Assembly (NCBI GenBank): GCA_048498555.1
Contig: JBEHXT010000005.1
Span: forward strand, 331,557 to 395,556
Direction of reading: 5' to 3'
Length of the DNA stretch: 64,000 nucleotides
From: Danxiaibacter sp048498555
GTDB lineage: Bacteria; Bacteroidota; Bacteroidia; Chitinophagales; Chitinophagaceae
A program made the position numbers and the translations under genes. The notes beneath the pieces were generated by a model. That model ran no database searches. It was not told the DNA's origin and saw only the letters and a program-made list of their open reading frames with translations. Positions 43,344-53,477 of this stretch are shown here, piece by piece (the stretch's first letter is position 1; each line of letters starts with the position of its first letter).

Positions 43344-44858
43344 TCACTCACTCAACGCAGATAGTGCGTCAAATTCATCAGCCAGCTTTGTGCTAAGCCT
43401 TTCGAATATGGGGAAATAGTTCATATAAACCGTATGCTCTGATTTTTTAGGTTTGTATGGCGCCGGAAGGTCAACGGTCTTTGCAGCTTCCTCCAGGTTG
43501 CCGTATGCTCCAATTGAGGTTGCAGCGATCAGAAATGCGCCTAAGCCAATACTGTTGGAATTATCTTTAACACTCACAGGCTTGTTAAACATATCAGCCA
43601 TCATTTGCGCCCAAAAAGGCATCGATGCAAAGCTTCCATTTATTGATAAACTATTTATAGAACGGTGCTCTTCAAGCGTTTTGCCAATACTGTAAATCTC
43701 ATACATGATACCCTCAATTGTTGCGCGCACAAAATGTTGTTGTTCGTGTTTAATATTGATACCAAAATAAACGCCGCGCGCGTTGGCATTCCAAATGGGC
43801 GCCCGCTCACCAAGCAGGTAAGGAAGAAAGAGCAATCCATCTGAACCCGCTGCCACCTGGTGTACGTCCTGCATAAGATGAGCGATACAATCATCAAGGT
43901 CATAAGCGTTTTTAAAATCGCCAAACTGCCTGGCAAACCATTCAAAAATAACGCCGCCGTTATTGGTGGGCCCGCCGGACACATAATAATTTTCATCCAG
44001 CAGGTAATTAAAAAAACGTTGTTTTTCATCTTGTAACACTTTCTTTCCAACAACCCTTACTGCACCACTTTGCTCTATGGTTACCGTAGCCTTTCCTTCA
44101 CCCCAGACACCTGCGCCAAGTGTTGCCAGGCATCCATCACTGGCACCTGCAATCACCTTTGTTGCTGCGGGTAAGCCAAGGAGATTCTGAAATTCTTTGC
44201 GTAGCCTTGCACTGTTATAATAAACCGGCACTGCATCTGGCAAATTTTTCGTTTGTATACCTGCGTAATGTAGCGCATCTTCTTCCCACTTTAAAGAATG
44301 TATATTAAACATGCCGGTAGCGGAGGCAAGGCTAAAATCAATATTCAGTTCGCCGGTTAGTTGCTGGATGATATAACTCTTTACAGAAAGAAACTTATTG
44401 GTGTGTTTAAAACGCTCTGTATCGTTATTCTTCATCCATGTTATCTTAATTAATGGCGACATCGGATGGATGGGTGTGCCCGTTGCGTCATATATTTTTT
44501 GGCTTTCACCAGACTGCTTAAGCAACATTGCCTCTTTTTTGCCCCGGTTATCAGACCAAGTAATAGCATTGCCTAACGGAACGCCATTTTTGTCAACAGG
44601 CAATACACTATGCATCGCCGCGCTGAAACAGATAGCTGTTACTGAATATTTCGCAGGATGAATTTTTTCATTAAGAAAATTCTTCAGCACAAATAATACT
44701 GTGATAAATATCTGCTCCGGATCCTGCTCGCTATAGTCCGGCTGTGTATGAAAAGTCGGATAAGAACCTTTTGCGGTGCCGATTACTTTTTTATCCATAT
44801 CAAAAGCAAATATTCTAACAGCGCTAGTCCCCAGGTCTATTGTAATGATGCACTCCAT
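43344..44858 (-). CDS. gntK: Gluconokinase (FGGY family)
   Basis: A 504-residue FGGY carbohydrate kinase that phosphorylates D-gluconate to 6-phosphogluconate. The ATP-binding LGTSAVRIFAFD and the gluconokinase-type stretches FSAAMHSVLPVDKNG, ITWSDNRG and ATGTPIHPMSPLIKITW closely match the Bacillus gluconokinase pattern. GASDGCLATLGAG and the C-terminal NGSFASMPFWAQMMADM complete the fold. Cytoplasmic. It shares a locus with an AraC regulator, SusC/SusD and enzymes of sugar-acid metabolism. Its final codons run into the GTGCGAAT-type repeat. Confidence 0.88.
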   Translation of the reverse strand: MECIITIDLGTSAVRIFAFDMDKKVIGTAKGSYPTFHTQPDYSEQDPEQIFITVLFVLKNFLNEKIHPAKYSVTAICFSAAMHSVLPVDKNGVPLGNAITWSDNRGKKEAMLLKQSGESQKIYDATGTPIHPMSPLIKITWMKNNDTERFKHTNKFLSVKSYIIQQLTGELNIDFSLASATGMFNIHSLKWEEDALHYAGIQTKNLPDAVPVYYNSARLRKEFQNLLGLPAATKVIAGASDGCLATLGAGVWGEGKATVTIEQSGAVRVVGKKVLQDEKQRFFNYLLDENYYVSGGPTNNGGVIFEWFARQFGDFKNAYDLDDCIAHLMQDVHQVAAGSDGLLFLPYLLGERAPIWNANARGVYFGINIKHEQQHFVRATIEGIMYEIYSIGKTLEEHRSINSLSINGSFASMPFWAQMMADMFNKPVSVKDNSNSIGLGAFLIAATSIGAYGNLEEAAKTVDLPAPYKPKKSEHTVYMNYFPIFERLSTKLADEFDALSALSE

Positions 44859-44875
44859 AAATAAAAAATTAGTTA

Positions 44876-45739
44876 TTAAGCTTTGATATTGTTTTTTCTG
44901 AACTGGCTCGGGGTATACCCGGTTAGCTTTTTAAAGGTTGTTGAAAAATGCTGGGATGAGTAAAACCCCGTATCAAGCGCTATGTCTGTCATGTTAACGT
45001 CAGCGCGCTTCAACAACCTGATGGCTTCTGAAATTCGTATATTGATTAAATAGTTTAATGGGGAGAAGCCTGTATAGCTTTTTACTTTCTCGGTAAAGGC
45101 AGTATTACCAAGGCCAACTATTGCGGCCATTTCTGCAACGGTCCATTGATGTGCAAGGTTTTCTCTCAATAATTGCTCAAGTTTCATAAAGGTTTGCGGA
45201 AAGTTTCTGTACGGATTGTGCTGCCTCGAAAGTTGCCTTGCAATAATGATGAACAGTTCTTCCACCAGCTGTTTAACACGGACTGCATAACCGATCTCCT
45301 GGTTAAAAATTTCACTTTCCAGTTGCTTTAATATTTCTCCGGATTGAGTTAATCTCGGCAACACAGGCTCCTTGTTGCGAAGCAATACTTTTTCAATCGT
45401 CTTCTTTTCATCATCACCAAATCCTTGTTCGTACAAAAGATTTAAATGAATATTCAGCCATGCAACGGTGCCAATGTCCAGTGTATCGTTGGCGCCGCAA
45501 ATAGAACAACCGGGAAGTATAACAGCAGTATCTCCAGGATATAATACATAATGCTGCCCGTTGATCACCCAATCAAATTTTCCTTCAACAATATAATAGA
45601 CACAAAAGCTATCACGCTGCTGTAGTTGGGTGAATGAGCCCAATTGAATAGTCTGATTCTTTTTTAAAACAAAATCAACAATATATGGAAAATGCACAAG
45701 TTCCTGCGATTGATTATGTTGCAAATGGAACTGGTTCAT
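44876..45739 (-). CDS. AraC family transcriptional regulator of the sugar-acid locus
   Basis: A 287-residue regulator. The N-terminal cupin-like sensing domain (about 1-170: SFCVYYIVEGKFDWVINGQHYVLYPGDTAVILPG) would bind a small ligand. The C-terminal AraC domain shows WTVAEMAAIVGLGNTAFTEKVKSYTGFSPLNYL and MTDIALDTGFYSSQHFSTTFKKLTGYTPSQFR. It lies 17 bases upstream of gntK on the same strand, so it should be co-expressed, and is divergent from the SusC gene, which it probably controls. Confidence 0.9.
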   Translation of the reverse strand: MNQFHLQHNQSQELVHFPYIVDFVLKKNQTIQLGSFTQLQQRDSFCVYYIVEGKFDWVINGQHYVLYPGDTAVILPGCSICGANDTLDIGTVAWLNIHLNLLYEQGFGDDEKKTIEKVLLRNKEPVLPRLTQSGEILKQLESEIFNQEIGYAVRVKQLVEELFIIIARQLSRQHNPYRNFPQTFMKLEQLLRENLAHQWTVAEMAAIVGLGNTAFTEKVKSYTGFSPLNYLINIRISEAIRLLKRADVNMTDIALDTGFYSSQHFSTTFKKLTGYTPSQFRKNNIKA

Positions 45740-46139
45740 ATAGCCGTTATCTTTTGGTTGTAGCTGCTAATTAAAAGTATATCAACACTGCATCTTAATG
45801 ATAAAATGAACATCCATCAACTATATAAGGCATTGCGGTCACGGCACATTCATCTTACTTAGAAAACTGCATTGACAAAGCAAATCTGTTAGTGGTTGTA
45901 CAAATTACCACAAAAAAACAAACCGCCGCTGCAAGCAGAAATTAAATATGAATAAAAAATATTTTCACGCAGCCCGCACCGCTGTATACTAACGTTAAAC
46001 ATACATTTATCCTTTATAAAAATCACCGCCGTATTTTATTGGAAGTTTTTAAGCTATAAGTTGTTCTATTTTACAGTTACGGTTATTCCGTTTTTTCATT
46101 AACTGCCATACCCATTACATCATCCAAAACGATTGCTTT
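45740..46139. promoter_or_regulatory. Divergent control region between araC-type and susC-type genes
   Basis: 400 AT-rich bases without a coding frame or word-repeat arms. By position it should hold promoters and operators for both the AraC and SusC directions. I see no clear TAnnTTTG box or hairpin. Confidence 0.4.
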
Positions 46140-49100
46140 ATGTGGAATCTCTTTAAAACAGGGGTCTCTCCCACTGTAAAACAAATGTTCTTATTGCTGT
46201 TATTTGCCTGTTGTGGATTGCTTGCAGCAGCGCAAACCATACGCGGAAATATTACCGGCCCCGGCGGAATACCGTTGGCAGGCGCTACGGTACAGGTAAA
46301 AGGAGGTAATAAAGCTGTTACTGCAGACTCGCTCGGCCAGTATGCAATTGAAGCATCTAACTATGCAACATTAATATTTACGCACGTAGGCTACACTTCA
46401 CAGGAAGTAGCTGTTTCAGGCAGGGATGTTGTTAATGTTAGCCTTGTTAGCAACACCCGAAACCTTGATGAAGTAGTTGTTACGGCACTTGGCATACGCA
46501 AGGAAGCCAAACGGCTGGGCTATTCTACTACTACGGTAAATACTGAACAATTAACAACAACGCGAACCGTTAATCTCGGTAACAGCTTGCAAGGTAAAGT
46601 TGCCGGATTGAACGTGTCTCCGCCAACCGGAGGGCCAGGTGCTTCTTCCAAAATACGCATACGCGGCCAATCTTCTTTTGGAGGCAATAACTCACCACTT
46701 ATTATTGTAAACGGCATCCCCATCAACAACAGTGCAATATCTGCCGGCGGTGCTGCAGGAAACGGTACAGGCAATCCAACCGGCGGCTCATCTGACCAGG
46801 GAGATGGCTTACAAAGTATTAACCAGGATGATATCGAATCAATGACGGTGCTGAAAGGTGCAGCAGCGGCGGCGCTCTATGGCTTCCGTGCGAAAGATGG
46901 CGCGATCATCATCACCACTAAAAGCGGGCGCGTTGGAAACGGAATAGGCGTTGAAGTTAATTCCAATTTCCAGGCAGAAGAGGCACTTGATTATACCGAT
47001 TTTCAATATCAATATGGCCAGGGTGAATATGGCAAACGCCAAACAACTGTTGCAGAGGCACAAAGCTCGGGCGTGCATAGTTTTGGTGAAAAATTTGATG
47101 GCAAACCCACTCCGCAATTTGATGGTTCTACACAACCATATTCTCCCAATAAAAACCGCATTAAAGATTTCTACGAAACCGGTACCAGCTGGACAAACTC
47201 CATCGCCTTAACAGGCGCTAATGATAAAGGGCATTTTCGAATCTCATTTGCCAACACAGACGCAAACGCTATCATACCTAATTCTGAGTTTCATAAAAAG
47301 ATATTTAACGTAGGCATTGGTTACCGCTTTACTGAAAAATTATCGGCACAGTTAAACGCTAACTACTCTAACGAGAATAATCAAAATCCACCACAAATAG
47401 GCATCCAGGACATGAATGCCAACACTACCATTTATACGATGGCCAATAGCATTAATGTAGCATGGCTAAAAAACTATACTGATGCAAATGGCAATGAAAT
47501 GCCGCTGGCGAGATTTACGAATAGAAACAATCCTTACTGGGTTGCTTTGCATCGTTTCGAAAATGTAAAACGCGACAGGATTTTTGGAAATGTATCGCTG
47601 CGTTATCAATTCACAAAATGGTTATACGCACAAGGAAGGATTGGGCAGGATTATTTTACAAGGCCATATAACTATGACCGCCCGACAGGAACAAGATCTA
47701 TCGCACCAGCGCCATCAGGCTTTAATGGTTACTACTACCAGGATGTAACTACATTCCGGGAAAGGAATATGGATCTGCTGATTGGCGCCAATAAAACGTT
47801 TGGCGACTTTGGTGTTGATGTTACCGTTGGGGGCAACCAGATGCAACAGACTTACGACAACATGAGCACTGCTGTTACTAATTTTTATGTGCGCGATTTG
47901 TATACTATTGGTAATGGGCAGATTAAAAATCCCAACTATTCATATGCGAAAAAGAAAGTGAATTCTATTTATGGATCAGCAGAGTTTTCTTACAAAAACT
48001 TTCTTTATGTGAATGTTACTGCGCGCAATGACTGGTTCTCTACACTTAATCCCAATTCAAACAATTATCTGTATCCATCAGTAAGTGGAAGTTTTGTATT
48101 TAGTGAAGCGTTACACACGCCATCATGGATCAACTTTGGAAAACTCCGTTTGGCATACGCAGAAGTTGGTGGCGATACAGATCCTTATTCAAACAATCTT
48201 TATTACGCTATTAATGCGAATCCCTTTAACGGAACAGCATTGGGCAACATTAACGGAACAGTAAGCCCTAACGCAAACCTGCGGCCATTAAAAGTGAAAG
48301 AGGCGGAAGCAGGCATTGAGCTAAGAATGTTTGATAACAGGGTAAATATTGATTTTGCCGCATACAGAAAAAATACCGTTGATGAAATTTTGAACGTTGA
48401 CATCTCTGCCGCGTCAGGATTTAATCAAACCAAAGTAAACATCGGTAAGCTGCGTAACGAGGGCTTTGAAATGTTATTGAATCTTGTGCCTGTTAAAACA
48501 AAAGACTTCAGCTGGGAAACCGGTATTAACGGAAGCTATAACGTAAGTAAAGTACTTGAACTTGCAGGCGGCCAGCAAAGGTTTGATGTAGGCACCGGTG
48601 AATTTTTCGGATTTGTATCTCACGAAGTTGGAAAACCATTGGCATCATTAAGAGGTTTTGATTATAAAAAAGATGCACAGGGAAATATCATTACATCAGC
48701 GGGATTACCGATACAAGGCAATCTTGTAACTTATGGAAGTGCCATACCTAAATGGGTAGGCGGATGGTTGAACACTTTTAACTATAAAGGCTTCAGAGTA
48801 TTTGCACAGATTGATTTTAAAGCAGGCTATAAAATTCTTTCCAACTCTAACCTTAACTTCCTGAGAGAAGGTTTATCACAGCAATCATTGGTTGGCCGTG
48901 AGGGCGGGGTAACATTCAATTCCGTTAATGCTGACGGTTCAAAAAATACAACCAGCGTAGAAGCAGAAACATTCTATACAGCCTACAGAAGCACTGCCAT
49001 TGCAACGCCTTTTGTGTATGACGGTAGTTTTGTAAGATGGCGCACGCTTTCTGTTGGATATGACTTTACACGATTCATGAAAAAAACACCATTTAAAGGG

Positions 49101-49265
49101 TTGACCGTTTCATTGGTTGTCCGCAATGTGTTGATGATTAAAAAGTATATCGACAATTTGGATCCTGAAGCACAGGTTTCATCATCAGACAATTTGCAGG
49201 GCATTGAAACCCATACGCTGCCTACAACACGCGGCTATGGCATTAACCTCAATTTCAGGTTATAA
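46140..49265 (+). CDS. SusC/RagA family TonB-linked outer-membrane protein
   Basis: A 1041-residue outer-membrane transporter. After a signal peptide (about 1-32, ending LAAAQ) comes a carboxypeptidase-regulatory-like domain (TIRGNITGPGGIPLAGATVQVKGG), then the DEVVVTALG junction motif, a plug (about 130-250, SLQGKVAGLNVSPPTGGPGASSKIRIRGQ) and a beta barrel ending in NFRL. It moves a ligand across the outer membrane with energy from TonB. SusD follows after 39 bases. Length and architecture are normal. The ligand is inferred to be a sugar acid or oligosaccharide containing one, from its neighbours. Confidence 0.95.
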   Translation: MWNLFKTGVSPTVKQMFLLLLFACCGLLAAAQTIRGNITGPGGIPLAGATVQVKGGNKAVTADSLGQYAIEASNYATLIFTHVGYTSQEVAVSGRDVVNVSLVSNTRNLDEVVVTALGIRKEAKRLGYSTTTVNTEQLTTTRTVNLGNSLQGKVAGLNVSPPTGGPGASSKIRIRGQSSFGGNNSPLIIVNGIPINNSAISAGGAAGNGTGNPTGGSSDQGDGLQSINQDDIESMTVLKGAAAAALYGFRAKDGAIIITTKSGRVGNGIGVEVNSNFQAEEALDYTDFQYQYGQGEYGKRQTTVAEAQSSGVHSFGEKFDGKPTPQFDGSTQPYSPNKNRIKDFYETGTSWTNSIALTGANDKGHFRISFANTDANAIIPNSEFHKKIFNVGIGYRFTEKLSAQLNANYSNENNQNPPQIGIQDMNANTTIYTMANSINVAWLKNYTDANGNEMPLARFTNRNNPYWVALHRFENVKRDRIFGNVSLRYQFTKWLYAQGRIGQDYFTRPYNYDRPTGTRSIAPAPSGFNGYYYQDVTTFRERNMDLLIGANKTFGDFGVDVTVGGNQMQQTYDNMSTAVTNFYVRDLYTIGNGQIKNPNYSYAKKKVNSIYGSAEFSYKNFLYVNVTARNDWFSTLNPNSNNYLYPSVSGSFVFSEALHTPSWINFGKLRLAYAEVGGDTDPYSNNLYYAINANPFNGTALGNINGTVSPNANLRPLKVKEAEAGIELRMFDNRVNIDFAAYRKNTVDEILNVDISAASGFNQTKVNIGKLRNEGFEMLLNLVPVKTKDFSWETGINGSYNVSKVLELAGGQQRFDVGTGEFFGFVSHEVGKPLASLRGFDYKKDAQGNIITSAGLPIQGNLVTYGSAIPKWVGGWLNTFNYKGFRVFAQIDFKAGYKILSNSNLNFLREGLSQQSLVGREGGVTFNSVNADGSKNTTSVEAETFYTAYRSTAIATPFVYDGSFVRWRTLSVGYDFTRFMKKTPFKGLTVSLVVRNVLMIKKYIDNLDPEAQVSSSDNLQGIETHTLPTTRGYGINLNFRL

Positions 49266-49304
49266 AAGTTTTACATGATCGCTTCACATCATAAACAAAT
49301 TATT

Positions 49305-50846
49305 ATGAAAAACATAATCATCATATTTCTCTTCACTACGCTTATGTTTAGCATTAGCGGATGTGATAAAGATTTTGAACAGGTAAATACCAATCCGGTG
49401 CTTGCAACATCGCTGGATGCAGGCTATCTTTTTTCCAACGCAGAGTTCAGCACCGCCATTCAAACAACCAACTATCAAAGCCAGATAGTTCAACAGATCA
49501 TTACACCTTATACAGGCGTTCTTGAGGGCGGCAATCACAATATTGTTTATGACCCCAATAGCAATACTCTATTCAATTCATATTATGTAAACAACGGCAG
49601 TGGCCCGATTGTATTACTGACCGCAGTGCTGGATCAAACAAAAGATAACGCCAACAGAAGCAACCTGTATAACATGGCAAGGATCTGGCGAGCATTTGTT
49701 TTCCAGGTGTTGACTGATACTTACGGTGATGTGCCTTATTCAGAAGCCGGCCAGGCGTATCTGAAGAGCATTAACCTTCCTAAATATGACGATCAGAAAG
49801 TTATCTATGACGACTTGCTGAAAGAAGTAAGTGAAGCAACAAAAGCGCTTGATGCATCAAAGCCAACAGAAGCTGGCGACCTGTTTTATAAAGGAGATAT
49901 TTCACAATGGAAAAAACTCGGCAACTCTCTGCTTTTAAGGATAGCTATGCGTTTTACAAAAGTTGATGCAAACAAGGCAAAACAATATGCTGCTATAGCT
50001 GCCGACCCGGCGAACGGAGGTGTTATGGAATTGAACAAAGACAATGCATACATTGCATTTAACGCTACGTTCAACAATCCTTCGGGCAACTATTTCCAGG
50101 GAACTGAACGCGGAAACATCTACCTCGGAAAACCATTTGTAGATTATCTTAAATCCACCGGCGATCCAAGGCTTACCGTAATATCGGTTAAGTATGAAAC
50201 GCCTTCAAATCCTTTAGGAACAACAGGTGCAGAAAATACGAATCCTGCAGATCAGAATGGAATGCCTTTCGGCTACAACGAATCAACCATCAGTACAGAA
50301 CCTGACTTTCCCGGCAAAACAGGATCTGCATTTAACTATGCACAATTAAACAGGCGCACGCTGGCAAAAATAGATGCACCGGAATTTTTTATGACAGCCG
50401 CACAAACGCAGTTATTACTTGCTGAAGCAGTTAACCGCGGTTTCATTACAGGTGATGCCGGTGGTTATTTTTCAAAAGCAATTACCCTGCATATGCAGCA
50501 GCTGGCAACATATGATGCATTGGCAACCATTGATCCCAACGCAATTGCTGCCTATGTTACAGCCAATCCGTTGAATACGGCAACCGCCTTGCAACAGATC
50601 AATACACAATACTGGATAGCATCATTCCTTAACGGGTCCGAGGCATGGGCAAATTTCAGAAGAAGTGGCTATCCTGCGTTAGTGGCTAACCCATACCCCA
50701 ATGCTGACCCTGCAGTGAAAGGTGGATTTATTCATCGCCTTACTTATCCCGTTCGCGAATTATCTGTAAATTCAGAAAACTATAATGCGGCGGTGGCAAG
50801 GATGGGCGCTGATAATATGGCTACAAGATTATTCTGGGATAAATAA
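49305..50846 (+). CDS. SusD/RagB-like nutrient-binding lipoprotein
   Basis: A 513-residue lipoprotein of the SusD_2-like group, the surface lid of the upstream SusC channel. The ATG at 49305 is chosen over the frame-open start at 49275 because it gives a lipoprotein signal ending FSISGC. DKDFEQVNTNP follows the Cys. TPR-like helices and the segments LYNMARIWRAFVFQVLTDTYGDVPYSEA and FFMTAAQTQLLLAEAVNRGF are typical. The C-terminus ends in RLTYPVRELSVNSENY, a usual SusD feature. Located at the cell surface. Confidence 0.93.
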   Translation: MKNIIIIFLFTTLMFSISGCDKDFEQVNTNPVLATSLDAGYLFSNAEFSTAIQTTNYQSQIVQQIITPYTGVLEGGNHNIVYDPNSNTLFNSYYVNNGSGPIVLLTAVLDQTKDNANRSNLYNMARIWRAFVFQVLTDTYGDVPYSEAGQAYLKSINLPKYDDQKVIYDDLLKEVSEATKALDASKPTEAGDLFYKGDISQWKKLGNSLLLRIAMRFTKVDANKAKQYAAIAADPANGGVMELNKDNAYIAFNATFNNPSGNYFQGTERGNIYLGKPFVDYLKSTGDPRLTVISVKYETPSNPLGTTGAENTNPADQNGMPFGYNESTISTEPDFPGKTGSAFNYAQLNRRTLAKIDAPEFFMTAAQTQLLLAEAVNRGFITGDAGGYFSKAITLHMQQLATYDALATIDPNAIAAYVTANPLNTATALQQINTQYWIASFLNGSEAWANFRRSGYPALVANPYPNADPAVKGGFIHRLTYPVRELSVNSENYNAAVARMGADNMATRLFWDK

Positions 50847-50893
50847 AACAAGCCCTCATACCCCGCTGTTATAAGCGTATCTAAAACAACCAT

Positions 50894-51820
50894 ATGATAA
50901 AAAAACTGCTCTCATTTCTAACATTTTGCTGCGTTTGCGTTTGCCTAAAGGCACAGAACGTTACTTTAACAGCTGACCAGATAAAGCAACTCACACCCGA
51001 CTGGAAAGGCGAAAGGACTGCTGACGGACGGCCCAAAGTAGCTGATAAATACCTGGAAAGATTAAAAAACATTTCCATTGAAGAAGCCTGGGGCATCCTT
51101 CGGAACAAAGGCTTTCAAAATCAGTTTGAAGGTGAATGGATGGTAATACGGCCGGACTCTGCTATGGTTGGCCGCGTAGTTACCGCACAGTATATGCCGT
51201 TGCGCCCCGACCTGGATAAGGTGATTAAAGATAAAGGCAAAAGCGAGGGCCGTATTGGCGCTACTAACTCATGGCCCATTGATGTGCTGAAGAATGGCGA
51301 CGTGTATGTTGCGGATAGCTATGGAAAGATAGTTGACGGTACATTAATAGGCGACAACCTGGGTAATGCCATCTTCGCAAAATCAGGCAAGGGCGTTATT
51401 TTCTACGGCTCCGTGCGCGATATTGAAGGGCTGGAAGATATAAAAGGATTCAACGGCTGGGTAAAAGGTTACGATCCCTCTTACATACAACAAATGATGC
51501 TTGCTGGCATCAACATACCTATACGTATTGGCCGCGCAACAGTATTGCCTGGCGATGTTGTGCTTGCAAAAAAAGGAGGCATTGTATTCGTGCCCGCCTA
51601 CCTTGTTGAAGAGGTTGTGTTGAATGCAGAGTTCATTGAGCTGCGCGACCAGTTCGGGCACCAGCGCCTGCGTGAAGGGAAATATACACCGGGCCAGATA
51701 GACACACAATGGACCGATGAGATCAAAAAAGATTTTCTGAAATGGATCGATGATAACGCCGGCAAAATCCCCATGTCAAGACAAGAGCTTGACCAGTTTA
51801 TGAAAGACAGGACGTGGTAG
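50894..51820 (+). CDS. Exported RraA family protein (possible aldolase)
   Basis: A 308-residue RraA-fold protein with a Sec signal peptide (about 1-20, ending CLKAQ). RraA-family enzymes include class II aldolases cleaving 4-hydroxy-2-oxo acids to pyruvate, and regulators of RNase E. Metal and substrate residues appear in the segment SWPIDVLKNGDVYVADSYG and in GSVRDIEGLEDI. The C-terminal part (VLAKKGGIVFVPAYLVEEV) also fits. Export is unusual because relatives are mostly cytoplasmic. It lies between SusD and an enolase-superfamily gene. Confidence 0.85.
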   Translation: MIKKLLSFLTFCCVCVCLKAQNVTLTADQIKQLTPDWKGERTADGRPKVADKYLERLKNISIEEAWGILRNKGFQNQFEGEWMVIRPDSAMVGRVVTAQYMPLRPDLDKVIKDKGKSEGRIGATNSWPIDVLKNGDVYVADSYGKIVDGTLIGDNLGNAIFAKSGKGVIFYGSVRDIEGLEDIKGFNGWVKGYDPSYIQQMMLAGINIPIRIGRATVLPGDVVLAKKGGIVFVPAYLVEEVVLNAEFIELRDQFGHQRLREGKYTPGQIDTQWTDEIKKDFLKWIDDNAGKIPMSRQELDQFMKDRTW

Positions 51821-51998
51821 ACAGCTATTAGCTTTCAGTAAAGGAATTGCAGATTTGAAATTTGAAATTTCAAATTTGAGATTGCCTGATCAGGACTTCG
51901 CCGTTACGCTTTAGGCTTTAAGCTCAAAGATCTGCACCTTTCACTATTCACTATTGACAATTCACCATTCACAATATTCACCACCAAATCATCATATC
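51821..51998. repeat. Three stacked word families and a perfect palindrome
   Basis: Between the RraA-type and enolase-type genes lie an 18-bp palindrome AATTTGAAATTTCAAATT (51859-51876), CTTTAGGCTTTAAGC words (about 51908-51925) and TTTCACTATTCACTATTGAC words (about 51938-51975). Confidence 0.6.
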
Positions 51999-53477
51999 AT
52001 GACTCCCTCACAAAAATTCCTTGAAAAAATTGGGTTGAAGGAAGAAGCCGAAAACAGTGTGCCGGCTGTAGATGCCGCCATCGCACATGAAAACAGCAGG
52101 CGCTCTTTCTTAAAAAAATCAACATTGGGTGGCATTGCGCTTGGCGCATTTATGTTCGCCCCTCTCGAAGATACATTGGCGCAGGCAACACAAAAGGTCA
52201 ATCGCAATTCAAATGCTTCTGCGCTTAAAATAACGGATATGCGTTATGCAACGATCATGAACAGCACAGGCAGATGCACAATCATCCGTATTGATACCAA
52301 CCAGGGCATTTCCGGTTATGGAGAAGTGCGGGATGGTGCAGACTACCGCTATGCAATGTTTCTTAAGAGCCGCATTATGGGCATGAACCCATGCAGTGTT
52401 GAGCAGATCTTCAAACGCATCAAACAATTCGGATTTCATGGCAGGCAGGGCGGAGGCGTTTGTGCCGTTGAAATGGCACTTTGGGACCTTGCAGGCAAAG
52501 CCTATGGAGTGCCGGCCTATCAGTTGCTGGGTGGCAAGTATCGGGACCAGGTGAGATTGTACGCAGATACACCCGAAGAAGAAGATCCCGACAAATTTGT
52601 TGCAAAACTGAAAGAACGCTTAGAAGACAAAGGCTTCACATTCCTTAAAATGGACCTTGGAATTGAGATGGTGAGCAAGATTCCCGGAACTATTGTTAAT
52701 GGTAAAGTATGGGATAATGTGCAACGTCAATGGAACATGGCACCGATGAGCTATGGCGCAACAGAACATCCTTTTACGCAGGTACAGGTAACCGACAAAG
52801 GATTGGATGAAATGACCAAATATATTGCGCGCGTGAGAGATGTTATTGGATATGAGGTGCCGCTTGCTTCTGACCACTACGGGCACTTTGATATGAACAA
52901 TGCCATCAGGTTAGGCAAAGCAGTAGAAAAATACAGGCTTGCGTGGCTGGAAGACATGATACCATGGCATTTTATGGATCAGTGGAAAGAAATAACCCGT
53001 TCCATTGAAACGCCCACCAACACTGGTGAAGACATCTATCTGAAAGAAGATTTTATTAAGCTGATCGATATGCATGCAACTGACCTGGTACATCCTGACC
53101 TTGCTACATCAGGCGGTTTGCTTGAAACAAAAAAGATTGGTGATTACGCGGAAGAAAAAGGCATTGCGATGGCGATGCACTTTGCAGGCACGCCCGTGAG
53201 CTTTATGGCGAATGTTCATTGTGCTGCAGCTACACAAAATTTTGTGGCACTGGAGCACCATTCACTCGACCTTCCGTATTGGGTTAACCTGATGAAAAAA
53301 GTTGACGGCAAGCCGTTCTTTGATAAAGGTTTCGCCAATGTTCCCGACTCACCCGGACTTGGCATTGAATTAAATGAAGACGAAATGAAAAAGCATCTTG
53401 ATCCGGATAACAAAAACTGGTTTGCACCAACTCCGGAATGGGATACAGTAAGATCTTGGGACAGGCTTTGGAGTTAG
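51999..53477 (+). CDS. Tat-exported enolase-superfamily sugar-acid dehydratase
   Basis: About 492 residues from the ATG at 51999. A twin-arginine signal (NSRRSFLKKSTLGGIALGAFMFAP) near residues 32-55 predicts export in a folded state. The rest is a mandelate-racemase/muconate-lactonising-type enolase-superfamily protein: cap domain, then FLKMDLGIEM, metal ligands in LASDHYGHFD, WLEDMIPW and TNTGEDIYLKEDF, and the His of AMHFAGTPVSFM. Closest in flavour to sugar-acid dehydratases such as galactonate dehydratase. Substrate not provable by eye. Its position with gntK and the RraA protein supports sugar-acid breakdown. Confidence 0.87.
   Translation: MTPSQKFLEKIGLKEEAENSVPAVDAAIAHENSRRSFLKKSTLGGIALGAFMFAPLEDTLAQATQKVNRNSNASALKITDMRYATIMNSTGRCTIIRIDTNQGISGYGEVRDGADYRYAMFLKSRIMGMNPCSVEQIFKRIKQFGFHGRQGGGVCAVEMALWDLAGKAYGVPAYQLLGGKYRDQVRLYADTPEEEDPDKFVAKLKERLEDKGFTFLKMDLGIEMVSKIPGTIVNGKVWDNVQRQWNMAPMSYGATEHPFTQVQVTDKGLDEMTKYIARVRDVIGYEVPLASDHYGHFDMNNAIRLGKAVEKYRLAWLEDMIPWHFMDQWKEITRSIETPTNTGEDIYLKEDFIKLIDMHATDLVHPDLATSGGLLETKKIGDYAEEKGIAMAMHFAGTPVSFMANVHCAAATQNFVALEHHSLDLPYWVNLMKKVDGKPFFDKGFANVPDSPGLGIELNEDEMKKHLDPDNKNWFAPTPEWDTVRSWDRLWS

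Noticed and set aside
43114..43419. 101-codon frame in the DUF5777/gntK spacer
   Set aside because: Made largely of ATTCGCACATTC words and running into the gntK gene on the other strand.
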